Shown: positions 1 to 9,110 of the stretch, piece after piece
How positions within the stretch are numbered: position 1 is the first letter of the stretch
How the letters are laid out: each line of letters opens with the position of its first letter
Source of the DNA: Steroidobacter sp.
GTDB lineage: Bacteria; Pseudomonadota; Gammaproteobacteria; Steroidobacterales; Steroidobacteraceae
Direction of reading: 5' to 3'
Assembly: GCA_025929585.1 (NCBI GenBank)
Contig: JAICPY010000026.1
Location: forward strand, 1-46,965
Length of the DNA: 46,965 nt
Made by a program: the position numbers and the translations under genes
Notes under the pieces: generated by a model
What the model was told of the DNA's origin: nothing
The model's input: only the letters and a program-made list of their open reading frames with translations
Database searches by the model: none

Positions 1-63
1 ATCCGGCGTAAATCGCACCTGCCGGAAGAAGACCCCGCCGATCCCGGCTTGGGTGCTTCGTGA
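1..63 (+). CDS. ccmH: C-terminal end of a CcmH-like cytochrome c maturation protein (partial)
   Basis: The frame open from the first base encodes about 20 residues, basic then acidic (it begins IRRKSHLPEED), and stops at TGA 61-63. CcmH proteins end in a short charged tail after their last membrane segment, and ccmH is the usual gene before ccmI. The stop overlaps the GTG of the next gene (GTGA, 60-63), the tight coupling expected inside a ccm operon. Only the tail is visible, so the name rests mainly on position. The catalytic CXXC region would lie outside the window. Confidence 0.55.
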   Translation: MRRKSHLPEEDPADPGLGAS

Positions 64-1118
64 CAGCTTTCATCATCGCCAGCGCCGCTATGGTGGCGGC
101 AGCCTTGCTGTGGCTCGTAATACCTCTTTGGCAACGTCCGAGCGAGGAAGATCAGCAGCCAAATAAATCCGAACAGCGGGTTTCAACCATCGTTGTCGCA
201 GTGCTCGTACCTTTACTCGCAGTGGCGATGTACGTACTGCTGAGTAACTGGAATTGGAGCGCCGCTGAACAGCAGATCGCGCAGAGTGAACAGATGGAGG
301 ATCTGCTCGAGCAGCTCCAGGAGCGAATGAAGGAAAATCCTCAGGATCTCAATGGCTGGCTACTCCTCGGGCGCTCGCACGCGACCATGGGACGCTACCA
401 AGAGGCGGCGGGCGCTTATCAGCATGCTTATGACCTAAGCAAAGGCGAGAGTCTCGAAGCGACGATTGGATTGGGGGAAGCACTTTCTCTGAGTGACGAA
501 ACTGCGCTGGCGGGCCGCGCAGGTGAGTTGTTCGAAGAGGCGCTAGCCAAAGCGCCGAACCATCCGAAGGCGCTTTGGTACGGCAGTGTTGCTGCGCTTC
601 AGGCCGGCGACCTCAAGCGCGGACGCGATCGGTTGCAAGCATTGCTGGCACAGAATCCACCGGCTGAGTTGCAGACTGTGTTGCAGCGTCAGATCGACGC
701 ACTGAACGAGCAGATCGGTGAAGGCGAGCAGAGCGCGTCGTCGACGTCCGGTACGCAGTCGCAAGCAAGCCCAGCCCGCAGCATCCAAGTCGCAGTATCC
801 ATCGCGCCGGCGCTCCAGCAGCAAATTGCGAAGGATTTACCTTTATTCGTATTGGCCCGCGATCCGGCGGGCGGTCCGCCACTAGCGGTGCAAAAGCACA
901 GCGCAGCCTCGCTGCCGCTGACGGTGACCCTTAGCGATAAGGACGCGATGATGGCCTCGCGTACGATTTCCACAGTACCGCGAGTTCAAGTGGTCGCGCG
1001 GCTATCGCGAAACGGCAACCCACAGGCCCAATCCGGGGATTTTTTCGGTGAAGCTGCGTTCGATTTTGGCAAAGACACCGGCACTTTGAATATCATCATC
1101 GATCGCACGGTGCCGTAG
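60..1118 (+). CDS. ccmI: Cytochrome c-type biogenesis protein CcmI
   Basis: This 352-residue protein has the CcmI layout: a membrane segment at about 4-24, a cytoplasmic loop, a second membrane segment at about 42-62, TPR-like helices at about 85-190 (including GWLLLGRSHATMGRYQEA), a low-complexity Ser/Gln linker near 225-240, and a C-terminal beta-rich domain containing FVLARDPAGGPPLAV, as seen in CcmI/CycH. In System I cytochrome c maturation, CcmI binds apocytochromes in the periplasm and delivers them to the CcmF/H haem ligation complex. It starts at GTG 60, overlapping the upstream ccmH-like stop by four bases, and is the last ccm gene in the run. Its products matter locally because the window encodes several c-type haem proteins. 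Confidence 0.88.
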   Translation: MTAFIIASAAMVAAALLWLVIPLWQRPSEEDQQPNKSEQRVSTIVVAVLVPLLAVAMYVLLSNWNWSAAEQQIAQSEQMEDLLEQLQERMKENPQDLNGWLLLGRSHATMGRYQEAAGAYQHAYDLSKGESLEATIGLGEALSLSDETALAGRAGELFEEALAKAPNHPKALWYGSVAALQAGDLKRGRDRLQALLAQNPPAELQTVLQRQIDALNEQIGEGEQSASSTSGTQSQASPARSIQVAVSIAPALQQQIAKDLPLFVLARDPAGGPPLAVQKHSAASLPLTVTLSDKDAMMASRTISTVPRVQVVARLSRNGNPQAQSGDFFGEAAFDFGKDTGTLNIIIDRTVP

Positions 1119-1130
1119 GATGAACGAAGG

Positions 1131-1218
1131 GGATAGCGGATGGCGGATGACGGATAGTCAGAGATATCAGAAGTCCGTCCTTCGTCTTATCGCCATCCGC
1201 TATCCGCTATCCGCTTCC
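1131..1218. repeat. Intergenic long hairpin of iterated GCGGATA/GCGGATG words
   Basis: The left arm 1131-1145 (ggatagcggatggcg) is perfectly complementary to 1191-1205 (cgccatccgctatcc). Both sides carry further degenerate copies of the same seven-base word: gcggatgacggatag after the left arm and gctatccgc after the right arm. The structure begins 12 bases after the ccmI stop and fills most of the gap to the next gene. It could act as a terminator or mRNA-protecting hairpin, but has no T-tract. Similar word-built hairpins follow other genes in this window. Confidence 0.7.
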
Positions 1219-1245
1219 TTGTCCCCGTATGAGCTTTAGGTGCTG

Positions 1246-2127
1246 ATGTCCTCTCCGAATACGATTTCTTTTGCCGGGTTGCCTTCGATGGTGCCGGCAT
1301 ACGTCCAGGTGCTGCTCAGCAAAAAGCCGTACATTGCACCGGAAGGCACGCGCATCGAACCGGTACAGCTCACGGTGAAATCGGTGCGACTATCCGCAGC
1401 GCATCTACAGCGCTACACCGAAATCTGCGGAGCACCGCGCGATCGTGTGCCGCCTGCGTACCTGCACGTGGTCGCAATGCCGTTGCACATGCGGCTTTTC
1501 GTCGTGAAGAACTTTCCAGTCAAGGTTCTCGGCCTGATCCACTTACGCAATACGATCCGCGTTTTGGGCGAGGTCACGACCAAAGCTCCGCTCGGCCTCA
1601 CTGTCTCATGCGATACGATGCGACTCACCGATTTCGGGCAAGAGTACGATTTCACGACTCGATACGAACAGGAAGGAAAGGCAGTCTGGGAAGAGGTGAG
1701 CACGATGTTCGCGCGCGGCAATGCCGCTCCGAAGGAAGGCACGAAGCGCCCTTCGATCGAACGTTCCGCACATCCTGCATTGAGTGTCGCCACGGAAACC
1801 TTGGAAATCGCCGAGAACACTGGCTGGCGTTACGCGAAGATCTCGGGCGACTTCAATCCGATTCACTTGACCGCGCGCACTGCAAACATGTTCGGTTTCA
1901 AGCAAGCGGTCGCGCATGGAATGTGGTCGTTAGGGCGTTGCTTGGGCTCCGCAGCACCGCAACTACCGTCAGGCAACATCCAAATCGACACTCAGTTCAA
2001 GTTGCCCGTGTATTTGCCGTCGCAGGCACTCGCGCGCACCTGGCCGGTGGACGGCGGAGTCGACATCTCCATGTGCACACCGCGCGGGGATCGTTTGCAC
2101 TTGGCGATGCAAGTACGGACGTTGTGA
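1246..2127 (+). CDS. MaoC-type (R)-specific enoyl hydratase/dehydratase family protein
   Basis: A protein of about 293 residues with two hot-dog halves. The C-terminal half carries the hydratase-2 signature: GDFNPIH near residue 205, followed by the AVAHGMW segment. The Asp and His in this motif are the catalytic pair in MaoC/R-hydratases, which add water to trans-2-enoyl thioesters. The N-terminal half is a degenerate hot dog without the motif, as in the double hot-dog members. The substrate cannot be told; fatty acyl-CoA or polyketide-like thioesters are possible. I prefer ATG 1246, which has AGG at 1238-1240, over the in-frame GTG 1240. One base separates its stop from the nitroreductase start, so the two are probably co-transcribed. 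Confidence 0.8.
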   Translation: MSSPNTISFAGLPSMVPAYVQVLLSKKPYIAPEGTRIEPVQLTVKSVRLSAAHLQRYTEICGAPRDRVPPAYLHVVAMPLHMRLFVVKNFPVKVLGLIHLRNTIRVLGEVTTKAPLGLTVSCDTMRLTDFGQEYDFTTRYEQEGKAVWEEVSTMFARGNAAPKEGTKRPSIERSAHPALSVATETLEIAENTGWRYAKISGDFNPIHLTARTANMFGFKQAVAHGMWSLGRCLGSAAPQLPSGNIQIDTQFKLPVYLPSQALARTWPVDGGVDISMCTPRGDRLHLAMQVRTL

Positions 2128-2128
2128 G

Positions 2129-2680
2129 ATGGAGTTGATCGAAGGCCTTCATTCCCGAGCGTCCGCTCTCAAGTTGAGTGCGCCCGGACCGACGAGCGAA
2201 CAGCTCAAGACCATCATGAGCGCTGCGTTGCGCGCGCCGGATCATGGGCGTTTGAAGCCGTGGCGCTTCGTCGTTCTGGAAGGCGATGCTCGTGCCAAAC
2301 TCGGCGAGGCGATGGCGCAGATGCTTCACAAGAAGGCACCGCACTGTAGTGACGCCCAGCTCGATGCCGAACGTGGCAAACCGATGCGCGCACCGACCAT
2401 CATTGTGGTCGCCGCTCGGATCATGAAAGGCAAGATCCCGGAGATCGAACAAATCGCCTCGGTCGCAGCGGGCGTGCAGAATATGTTTCTCGCCGCGCAT
2501 GCCCTAGGCATTGGTGCAATGTGGAAGACCGGTGGCGCGGCCTACGAGGCCGAAGTGAAGACAAGACTCGGCTTACAGCCAGAAGATCACATCGTCGCGT
2601 TTTTGTATTTGGGTACTATCGTGACACCGGGAACTGTCGTCCCCATTTCGCTCGACACCGCGCTGATTCAGGCGAAGTAG
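2129..2680 (+). CDS. Nitroreductase family protein, YdjA type
   Basis: A 183-residue FMN-binding nitroreductase-fold protein. The N-terminal APDHGRLKPWRF is the YdjA-family version of the flavin phosphate-binding region (usually R-x-PDHG-x-L-x-PW). The C-terminal half has AAGVQNMFLAAHALGIGAMWKTG, the conserved stretch lining FMN at the dimer interface (positions about 113-135). Members are short, homodimeric, NAD(P)H-dependent flavoproteins with poorly defined physiological substrates. ATG 2129 follows the MaoC-family stop by one base, suggesting translational coupling. The pairing could mean shared action on an unsaturated or nitro/quinone-like metabolite, but this is speculative. Confidence 0.85.
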   Translation: MELIEGLHSRASALKLSAPGPTSEQLKTIMSAALRAPDHGRLKPWRFVVLEGDARAKLGEAMAQMLHKKAPHCSDAQLDAERGKPMRAPTIIVVAARIMKGKIPEIEQIASVAAGVQNMFLAAHALGIGAMWKTGGAAYEAEVKTRLGLQPEDHIVAFLYLGTIVTPGTVVPISLDTALIQAK

Positions 2681-2709
2681 TGAGGCGAACACGTCTGCAC
2701 GCTCACACC

Positions 2710-3507
2710 TTACACATCCGCCCGTCCCACATGAGCAACCGCGCCGTCCCTGAGAACCGAGTACATCGTTAGCAACGCGGCGATGAGAAAGATCGCGCTC
2801 GTGGGGATCCACATAATGAGGCCGCCGAGCTGCTGATCCTCCAGCGCGGTCAAGTTCCATGCACGAGTCGTCAGCAGGTGAGGGGAGTACAGCGCTCCCG
2901 GCGCAAAGGTGATCAACGCGCCAAGTAGACCCATCTGCATCAAGGTGATAAATCCGGCGCCGACTCGCGATAACGCATTCTCACGCGCGCCATTGAGCAA
3001 CATGTGCCACAGCAGGATTGCACTGCCAACGATCGTGGCGTGCATCGTCCAATACATCGCATCGCTCGCGAACGTGCTCGCGTACAGCTCTGGCGAATGC
3101 CATGCCCATAGCAGAACTGCGAACAAACCTGCGGCTCGAAAGGCGCTGCGACCATGATCGGGTCCGCTTCTGCCAGAATCGTTGAAGCGCGCGCCAGCCA
3201 GCGCAATGAGAGGTGCAGCCACAACCGCGAGCACCATGTGCTGCGTCACTCGCGCGGAGAACAACGCGACACTTAACGCGCACAAAGGGGAGATCAGACT
3301 CAGCGCGAGCACGGACCAGCCCGTGAGGAAACTGGCACGGCGCAGTCGTGCCGCTCCATAGTCAAAGATACCAATGCGTAGCGCGTGCCACGCAGCCAGC
3401 GCGACGATTATTCCAATCAAGGTGAAATCGATGTTCCACCGCAAAACTAGCTCTGCTGGAACCGGAGGTGTGCCGCAGTAAGGTAAGTAAGCGAGAAGAT
3501 TGTTCAT
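2710..3507 (-). CDS. ctaG: Cytochrome c oxidase assembly factor, caa3_CtaG type
   Basis: A polytopic membrane protein (265 residues from ATG 3507) with about seven hydrophobic helices. Its hallmarks match the caa3_CtaG family: an R-W pair near the first helix (LVLRWNIDF), AWHALR, SARVTQHMVLAVVAAPLIALA, a tryptophan/histidine-rich WAWHSPELY and ALEDQQLGGLIMWIP. These His/Asp/Gln-rich segments are family-wide and may handle copper. This type is distinct from Cox11, which some genomes also call CtaG. The frame extends 26 codons upstream, but that extension is not family-like and MNNLLAYLPYC fits the usual N-terminus. It lies about 15 kb from the oxidase operon at 18.7-23.9 kb, its most obvious client here. 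Confidence 0.8.
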   Translation of the reverse strand: MNNLLAYLPYCGTPPVPAELVLRWNIDFTLIGIIVALAAWHALRIGIFDYGAARLRRASFLTGWSVLALSLISPLCALSVALFSARVTQHMVLAVVAAPLIALAGARFNDSGRSGPDHGRSAFRAAGLFAVLLWAWHSPELYASTFASDAMYWTMHATIVGSAILLWHMLLNGARENALSRVGAGFITLMQMGLLGALITFAPGALYSPHLLTTRAWNLTALEDQQLGGLIMWIPTSAIFLIAALLTMYSVLRDGAVAHVGRADV

Positions 3508-3577
3508 GGTCCGCGCACCGGGAGTGTCTACCTGGCGTAATTGCCTGACTGCAGTAGTCGTTCCCGTTCTTTCTGCA

Positions 3578-3609
3578 GGGGACATTCCTCGTCCTCGAGG
3601 AGTGTCCCC
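3578..3609. repeat. 14-bp hairpin with GGGGACA/TGTCCCC ends
   Basis: The arms 3578-3591 (ggggacattcctcg) and 3596-3609 (cgaggagtgtcccc) pair over 14 bp, with one G-T wobble, around a TCCT loop. The element sits between the tamB stop and the ctaG start. No T-tract follows on either strand, so a classical intrinsic terminator is unlikely. Hairpins with GGGGACA...TGTCCCC ends resemble mobile REP-like palindromes associated with REP-type (Y1) transposases in other bacteria. That likeness is from memory and no transposase is present here. Confidence 0.75.
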
Positions 3610-3624
3610 AATTCCGCGGCGCTA

Positions 3625-6600
3625 TTACCTTTCCATCCGAAACTCGATGCCCGCGCGCGATTCGTCCGAGCCGTTTTCTGCCTGCAATGCGAATGCCTCG
3701 GACAACTTGTAACGCAGCGTCACTACTTCTCCCGGTTCGAACAGACCGATCCCGTAGCTTAAGAACAAACGCGGCGAGAGATACTGACCCACGGTAAAGG
3801 CCGAGCCGCCGATCATTTCGTTGTCCTTGATTCCGAACTCATCGATGCCCAGTCGCTTGCCGACGTTCTTTGCAAGCAGTCCTCCTGCTGCCGTTCCGAG
3901 CGACCGTGCGGCTGTCTGCACTGCATCGCCTTCTCCGTCGCCTTGACGGATCTGATCCAAAGGTTTGCCTGCGACCAAATAAGAGAGCGCATCCGCCTGG
4001 CCCATTGGCGGTTCCGAAAACACGGTCAGTACGGGATTCTTCGCGTTGCCGGATACCCTTAGTCCCGCCGTTACTTCTCCGATTTCGCGAACCGCCACGA
4101 GACTTAGGTTGGGATTGTCCAGAGGCGTGTTGGCGAACAACAGGCGGCCCTCTTGAATCGTCAAATCTTGACCGTACGCTTTGTATTGACCCGCGACATG
4201 AACTTCGCCGGAGCCGGTCGTCGGTTCGCCCGGACGCTCGCGGACCGCAAGTTGACCGTCCACTTGTGCCGCCAATCCGAATCCACTGAGCTCTACTTCA
4301 TCTCCGATGATAACCGTGACGTCCGCGTAGATCGGTGCGGCTTCCGCTTCCGCTTGCTCTTGTGTTTTCGCATCCACGATGACGACGTCGGGCGAGATCT
4401 TCGCACCGCCGCCCGAGCCGCGCGGCAGCTCCTGTAAATTCACGGTCGCTTCCGGAACCGTCACTTGTCCACGCACCGAAACTCGGTCGACAGTGCGTTC
4501 GAGAACTAGGTCCGGCTCGATGATGACACGCGCGCCCGGCATGTCGGCCGCAACGAATTGTTTACCGTTGACTGTCACGGTGGAAGTACCTTCTGTGCGG
4601 ACAACCCCCGCGAAAGCGACAGAGCCTGCGCCCGACTGAATGCCGCCGGCAAGATCGAACCCTTCATCGACGCGCGGCGTCGCCGTCAACTCGCCGTTCG
4701 TGAGCTTCAAACCGAACTCGGGAACATCGGCTGCCAAATCTTCAAGCCGTAATTCACCTGTGATTCTCGGATCATCCGCGCGTCCTTGCACAGCAGCTCG
4801 AAAATTGACCGCGCCTTTCACGTTTGCAAGCTGCGGAGCGAAGAGCTCGATGACAGCAATACTCGGCAGACTCGCCGCGATCGACCCGTTGAGCTCGGCC
4901 GCCGGCTCCGACAAGCCGGACATCGACAGCTCACCCCGAAGCGAACCGGTTTCATTTAGGCGTGCCGAAAGCTGTGTTTGCGCGCGATCCGCCTCCAGCG
5001 CCGCCGTGATGTCGAGATCATTGAATGTAAGCAACACTTCGGGCTGCTCAGTGTCCGGCACACTGCGGCCTATCTGTCCTCTCTCAGACTGCAAGGTAGC
5101 GGTGCCGCTGAATTGCCCCTCGGTGTTGCGCGCTATCCGTCCATCACCCTGCAAGGTGCCATCGAACGCGAGCGGGCTTTCTGCCGAACCAAATGCATTC
5201 GCCAATGCGAAGGGGACTTCTCTCAACGAGTATTCCGCGCGAAGCGCCCCGTCCGATTCCATCGCTCCTTCCAAGCACAAACGGATATCGCCGTCGGCAA
5301 AGCAGGCTTGCGAGATACTGCTTCGTTCCGCGGTGTAATTGATCTCCACCGGTTGCTGCAAACGAAGACGCGCAGCATCTTGCACGTCGAGAATCAGCTC
5401 GCTCAGGGTCCCGCGCCATCCAGCTTCGATCTGCGAGCCTTCCAGGGCCAACTGAGTGCCAACTGGCGAGCCGCGAACCTCTAGCTTCAATGCGTGTGCT
5501 TCCGCAGAGCCAGACGCGTCGGCTTGGAGTGAGTCGATCTGCATGCCCGCAGCGACTGCGTCTGTGATTTCCAAGTCCATCGAGCCGCTTGGCTGCGTCG
5601 GCGTGCTTACATTCAAGCGCAGCTGCAGGCCCTCGGCTCGCATATCGTTGAAGCGCAGCGACTCACCGCGCGCTTGACCTTCTATTGTCGTGTCTGGCCA
5701 GTTGCCTCGTGCCGAGAACCTGCCTTTCAACGCGCCACCTGCGTTCGGCAGCCAATCATCGAGCGTGGGGATGTCGATGCTCGCAACGGCATTCATCACA
5801 TCGCTCGGAGCGGCTTGCAGTTGCACGCGACTTTTGCCTGAGCGCAGGTCCGCGTGGCCTGAGAGCACCTTATTCGCAGCGAGCGTGACATCGGCGTTGC
5901 CAGAAAGCGCACGGCCGCGCAATTTTCCGCGTAGTTCATCGAGCTTGAGTTTCGCTTGCGGCCCCTCTTGCGCCATTACACCTTGAGTGGCCAACTTGAA
6001 GTTCAGATCGCCCGGCCAAGCGGTGGCGAACTCACCCGGATCGAAGCTGGTTGCGTTCGCATTGATGGACCATCCGAGATCAGGTTGTAAATCCACTTTA
6101 CCTACTGCCGCCAAGCGCCCGTCCTTCTGTACGATATCGAACTGTTGAAGCTTGACTTGCTCAGGACTTCCCGTGACTCGAAGCTCGATATCGGACATTC
6201 GATCCGGCGGTCCGAGACTCAGATCGCCACGTGCTTGGTAGGATTCCGAGCTTCCCTCGAACGCGATGTCACCACGTGTCTTGAGAATCTGACCCGCCCA
6301 TTGCTCCGGCACGGTGATGTCACCCCAACGCGCTTCGACCTTCGCACTCACGGGCGTCGCCGCCGATTGCACAATGGCATTCGCATCGAGTGTCCCACCG
6401 CCCGCAAGGATTCTTGCCTCGATGTCTAGCGTCGATTCGCCGCGATCGAATGCCAGTCGCTCGAAGGTGAGTTCCTCTCCGTTGATGCTGATGAGACCGT
6501 TCGCAACACCACGCCCCATCGTGCCTTCGCCTCTCAATTTCGCTGCCAGACTTTGCAACGAAGAATCGGGCATGAGCGTCTCGCGGGGATCGAAAGAGGG

Positions 6601-7374
6601 CACAGCCAATTCGAACTTCCACGGCAAATCCTGCTTCTGCTGCAGATCGAGGTTCAAGTCGGCTCGCAATGGGCGCGTTAGCCTCAAGTCGAGGTTCGCC
6701 GCTGCGCTTTCGGCTAGTGCCTCGAGCGTACCGACATAGGTTTGCTCGCCTTGCGTCCAGTGGAAGCGACCCTCGCCGCTACCGACGTAGGCCTCGTTGT
6801 CTTGCACGTTCCCTGCGAAGAAGATCTCTCCTTGAGGTGACTTCACCTCGAGCGTGTCGATGTCGACCCGAGTACTCACCCAACTACCGACGAAGTCGAG
6901 CGAGGTGAGGCGAATGACCTCCGCCGCCTGATCGCGAACCAGCAACTCTCGCAAAGCAAAACGATCGATGACCACGTCGATCGGTGCCTCCAATGTGAAT
7001 GGCTGATCAGGTTCCGCCGGCGGTTCCTCGCTGGGCGTTCCGAGCAATAGATCGACGCCGCTCACCTGCGCATCGACTACGTGAACCTGCATCTTGAAGA
7101 GCGCAGTCATTGCCACATCCAGATCAATACGAGCAACGGCAAGCGACAAACCTGTCTTGCGATCCAGAAATGTCAAATCTTGAAGGGTGATAGGGCCTGC
7201 GATCGCACCTTCGATGGAACGAACCTGCAGCGCGCCATCGGTAGTCTTGTTCGCGATTGCGAACAGCCAGCGCGTCCCGGCTTGCGTGTTAACGAGCAGC
7301 AGGACAGCACCAATCACCAGCAGGATCAGGCCAAATACGCTGCCGAAGGTCCAAGCAATCCAGCGACGTTTCAT
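3625..7374 (-). CDS. tamB: Translocation and assembly module subunit TamB
   Basis: A 1249-residue AsmA-like/TamB protein. An N-terminal signal anchor (about 10-32) holds it in the inner membrane. A very long, repetitive beta-rich region follows (about 40-900), expected to form the hydrophobic groove that spans the periplasm. The C-terminal DUF490/TamB domain (about 900-1249) ends in a beta-signal-like stretch (YGIGLFEPGEVVTLRYKL, then a terminal Arg-rich tail). Family members work with TamA in assembling outer-membrane proteins and in phospholipid transport. The start overlaps the tamA stop by four bases (7371-7374), so the two are an operon with tamA first. The length matches the family (about 1260 in E. 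coli). Confidence 0.93.
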   Translation of the reverse strand: MKRRWIAWTFGSVFGLILLVIGAVLLLVNTQAGTRWLFAIANKTTDGALQVRSIEGAIAGPITLQDLTFLDRKTGLSLAVARIDLDVAMTALFKMQVHVVDAQVSGVDLLLGTPSEEPPAEPDQPFTLEAPIDVVIDRFALRELLVRDQAAEVIRLTSLDFVGSWVSTRVDIDTLEVKSPQGEIFFAGNVQDNEAYVGSGEGRFHWTQGEQTYVGTLEALAESAAANLDLRLTRPLRADLNLDLQQKQDLPWKFELAVPSFDPRETLMPDSSLQSLAAKLRGEGTMGRGVANGLISINGEELTFERLAFDRGESTLDIEARILAGGGTLDANAIVQSAATPVSAKVEARWGDITVPEQWAGQILKTRGDIAFEGSSESYQARGDLSLGPPDRMSDIELRVTGSPEQVKLQQFDIVQKDGRLAAVGKVDLQPDLGWSINANATSFDPGEFATAWPGDLNFKLATQGVMAQEGPQAKLKLDELRGKLRGRALSGNADVTLAANKVLSGHADLRSGKSRVQLQAAPSDVMNAVASIDIPTLDDWLPNAGGALKGRFSARGNWPDTTIEGQARGESLRFNDMRAEGLQLRLNVSTPTQPSGSMDLEITDAVAAGMQIDSLQADASGSAEAHALKLEVRGSPVGTQLALEGSQIEAGWRGTLSELILDVQDAARLRLQQPVEINYTAERSSISQACFADGDIRLCLEGAMESDGALRAEYSLREVPFALANAFGSAESPLAFDGTLQGDGRIARNTEGQFSGTATLQSERGQIGRSVPDTEQPEVLLTFNDLDITAALEADRAQTQLSARLNETGSLRGELSMSGLSEPAAELNGSIAASLPSIAVIELFAPQLANVKGAVNFRAAVQGRADDPRITGELRLEDLAADVPEFGLKLTNGELTATPRVDEGFDLAGGIQSGAGSVAFAGVVRTEGTSTVTVNGKQFVAADMPGARVIIEPDLVLERTVDRVSVRGQVTVPEATVNLQELPRGSGGGAKISPDVVIVDAKTQEQAEAEAAPIYADVTVIIGDEVELSGFGLAAQVDGQLAVRERPGEPTTGSGEVHVAGQYKAYGQDLTIQEGRLLFANTPLDNPNLSLVAVREIGEVTAGLRVSGNAKNPVLTVFSEPPMGQADALSYLVAGKPLDQIRQGDGEGDAVQTAARSLGTAAGGLLAKNVGKRLGIDEFGIKDNEMIGGSAFTVGQYLSPRLFLSYGIGLFEPGEVVTLRYKLSEAFALQAENGSDESRAGIEFRMER

Positions 7375-9110
7375 AGATCCGGCCCGATCAGTAGGTGAAG
7401 TCGCAAGCCATGCTCAAGGTCCGATACGACAGGAACGGCAACATCGATACGCAGCAATCCGACGGGCGATCGCCATCTCAGACCGATCCCTGCGCCGACG
7501 TTTGCGTCGAAATCGCTGGAATACGCATCACCTGCGTCGACGAACACGGCCGCACCCCAGTTCTCGACGAAGTAGTGTTCGTACTCGGCGCTCGCGATCG
7601 TCAGGTACTCGCCACCGATCACTCCGCCTTCGGCGTTCGTTTCGCCGATCGCTTGATAGTCGAAGCCTCTGACCGAGCGGTCACCGCCGGCGAAGAATCT
7701 GAGCTCTGGAGGTAACGCATCGAAATTATCTACCGCCATCGCACCAACCGCTGCGCGCGCGATAAAGCGGCCCGAATCGCCCGCTGGCCGGATCCACTTG
7801 GCCTCGGCACGTAGCTGCGCGAAGGACGTATCCGACAGCAAGGCTTCGGCCCCGAACCGAAGACCGTACAAGATCGACAATCCTCTGGTCGGAAACATCA
7901 AGTCGTCGGCACGCCTGCGGGTGAGCATGGCTTCGGCGAACAGCAGATTGGTCGAGTGCTTTTGTTCTGCTACCTCGAAGTCCCCGTTCAGGTACTGCAG
8001 GCCGAGTGTTCGCGTGTAGCCGTGCCATTCATCGAGCACTTCGGAGGCGGCGAGTCGCGCCATTCTCGATCGGGTCGTATCGGTTTCTTCATCGCGATAG
8101 CCGATACCGAAATTGTAGTTGCGGTTGCGCTCACCTGGCTTGGGAATACGGTAGTACGCGCTGTACTCCTCGAGTCGCTGCGAGTACGCGATTTCACCAC
8201 CGACCTTATGTCCCCGCTTATTCAGCCATCGTCGATCGATGCCGACCCGCACACCGGGGCCTGAGTCGGTGCTCACGTAAGCGCCGGCCGTATAGACCGT
8301 GCGCTTTGCAGGGAGCGCAATCGCTTCGATCGGGACGGTGTCCTCGCCGGCGTTTTCCAAGTCGGGTTGTACGGCGACGGTAGAAAAGTAGTCGGCATCG
8401 ACGAGCCGCTGCTGCAACATCAGCAGTTGTTCGGAGGAATAGTAATCTCCTTCCTTCCAGGGAATATAGCGTCGCAAGAACTCATCTGGAAATTGCGAGT
8501 CGGAGAAATTGACTTCACCGAAGCGATAGCGCTGGTTGCTCTGCCATTGCAGGTCGATCGCCGCGCTGTTTGCCGATTTCACGACTTCGACTCGATGAGT
8601 CAGCAGCTCCGAGTCGAAATATCCCAACGCTCGAAGCTGAGCGCTGACCTGCTCTTTACTGTCCTCGTAAGCGGCGTGATTCAGCGGCTGGCCGACCTTC
8701 GGCTCGAAAACATCCAGCACCTGCAGCACCTCGGGTTCGGTGCGAGCTGCGCCTTCGATGCGAAGATTGGACTCTCTAACGACCACGGGCTCACCGAGCT
8801 CGACAGTGAATCTTGCGACGAACTCATTTTGCGTCTCGCCTCGTTGCAGATCGCTTTCGACGCGAGCGTCATAGTATCCATAGGGCTGCAGCGCTTCTTG
8901 GATTTGTTCATCGGCACGATCGAACAACCGACGAATTTGCGTGGGAGTCGTGTCATCGCGCTGCGCAAACTTCTGCAGATCGAGGCTCGAGCGCGCAGCG
9001 TCGCGCAACTCGTCTTCCAGCCCTTCGATCTCGATCTTGATCGTTGCCGCATGTGTGAAGAGGGGAATGAATGCAATCAACACTACGCAGAGACGACACC
9101 ACTTACTCAT
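7371..9110 (-). CDS. tamA: Outer membrane translocation and assembly module protein TamA
   Basis: An Omp85-family protein of 579 residues. From ATG 9110 it has a signal peptide (MSKWCRLCVVLIAFIPLFTHA, cleavage likely after residue 21 or so), three POTRA domains (about 25-265) and a C-terminal 16-strand barrel containing the family's GGDRSVRGF segment, the conserved RGF of loop 6. The frame extends 73 codons further upstream, but those codons do not resemble a leader and would bury the signal peptide, so I reject that start. TamA forms the outer-membrane end of the Tam machine with TamB, which follows with a four-base overlap. Confidence 0.92.
   Translation of the reverse strand: MSKWCRLCVVLIAFIPLFTHAATIKIEIEGLEDELRDAARSSLDLQKFAQRDDTTPTQIRRLFDRADEQIQEALQPYGYYDARVESDLQRGETQNEFVARFTVELGEPVVVRESNLRIEGAARTEPEVLQVLDVFEPKVGQPLNHAAYEDSKEQVSAQLRALGYFDSELLTHRVEVVKSANSAAIDLQWQSNQRYRFGEVNFSDSQFPDEFLRRYIPWKEGDYYSSEQLLMLQQRLVDADYFSTVAVQPDLENAGEDTVPIEAIALPAKRTVYTAGAYVSTDSGPGVRVGIDRRWLNKRGHKVGGEIAYSQRLEEYSAYYRIPKPGERNRNYNFGIGYRDEETDTTRSRMARLAASEVLDEWHGYTRTLGLQYLNGDFEVAEQKHSTNLLFAEAMLTRRRADDLMFPTRGLSILYGLRFGAEALLSDTSFAQLRAEAKWIRPAGDSGRFIARAAVGAMAVDNFDALPPELRFFAGGDRSVRGFDYQAIGETNAEGGVIGGEYLTIASAEYEHYFVENWGAAVFVDAGDAYSSDFDANVGAGIGLRWRSPVGLLRIDVAVPVVSDLEHGLRLHLLIGPDL

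Noticed and set aside
3541-3624. Intrinsic terminator for tamB
   Set aside because: The hairpin at 3578-3609 is strong, but no T-run follows on either strand, so I listed it as a repeat.
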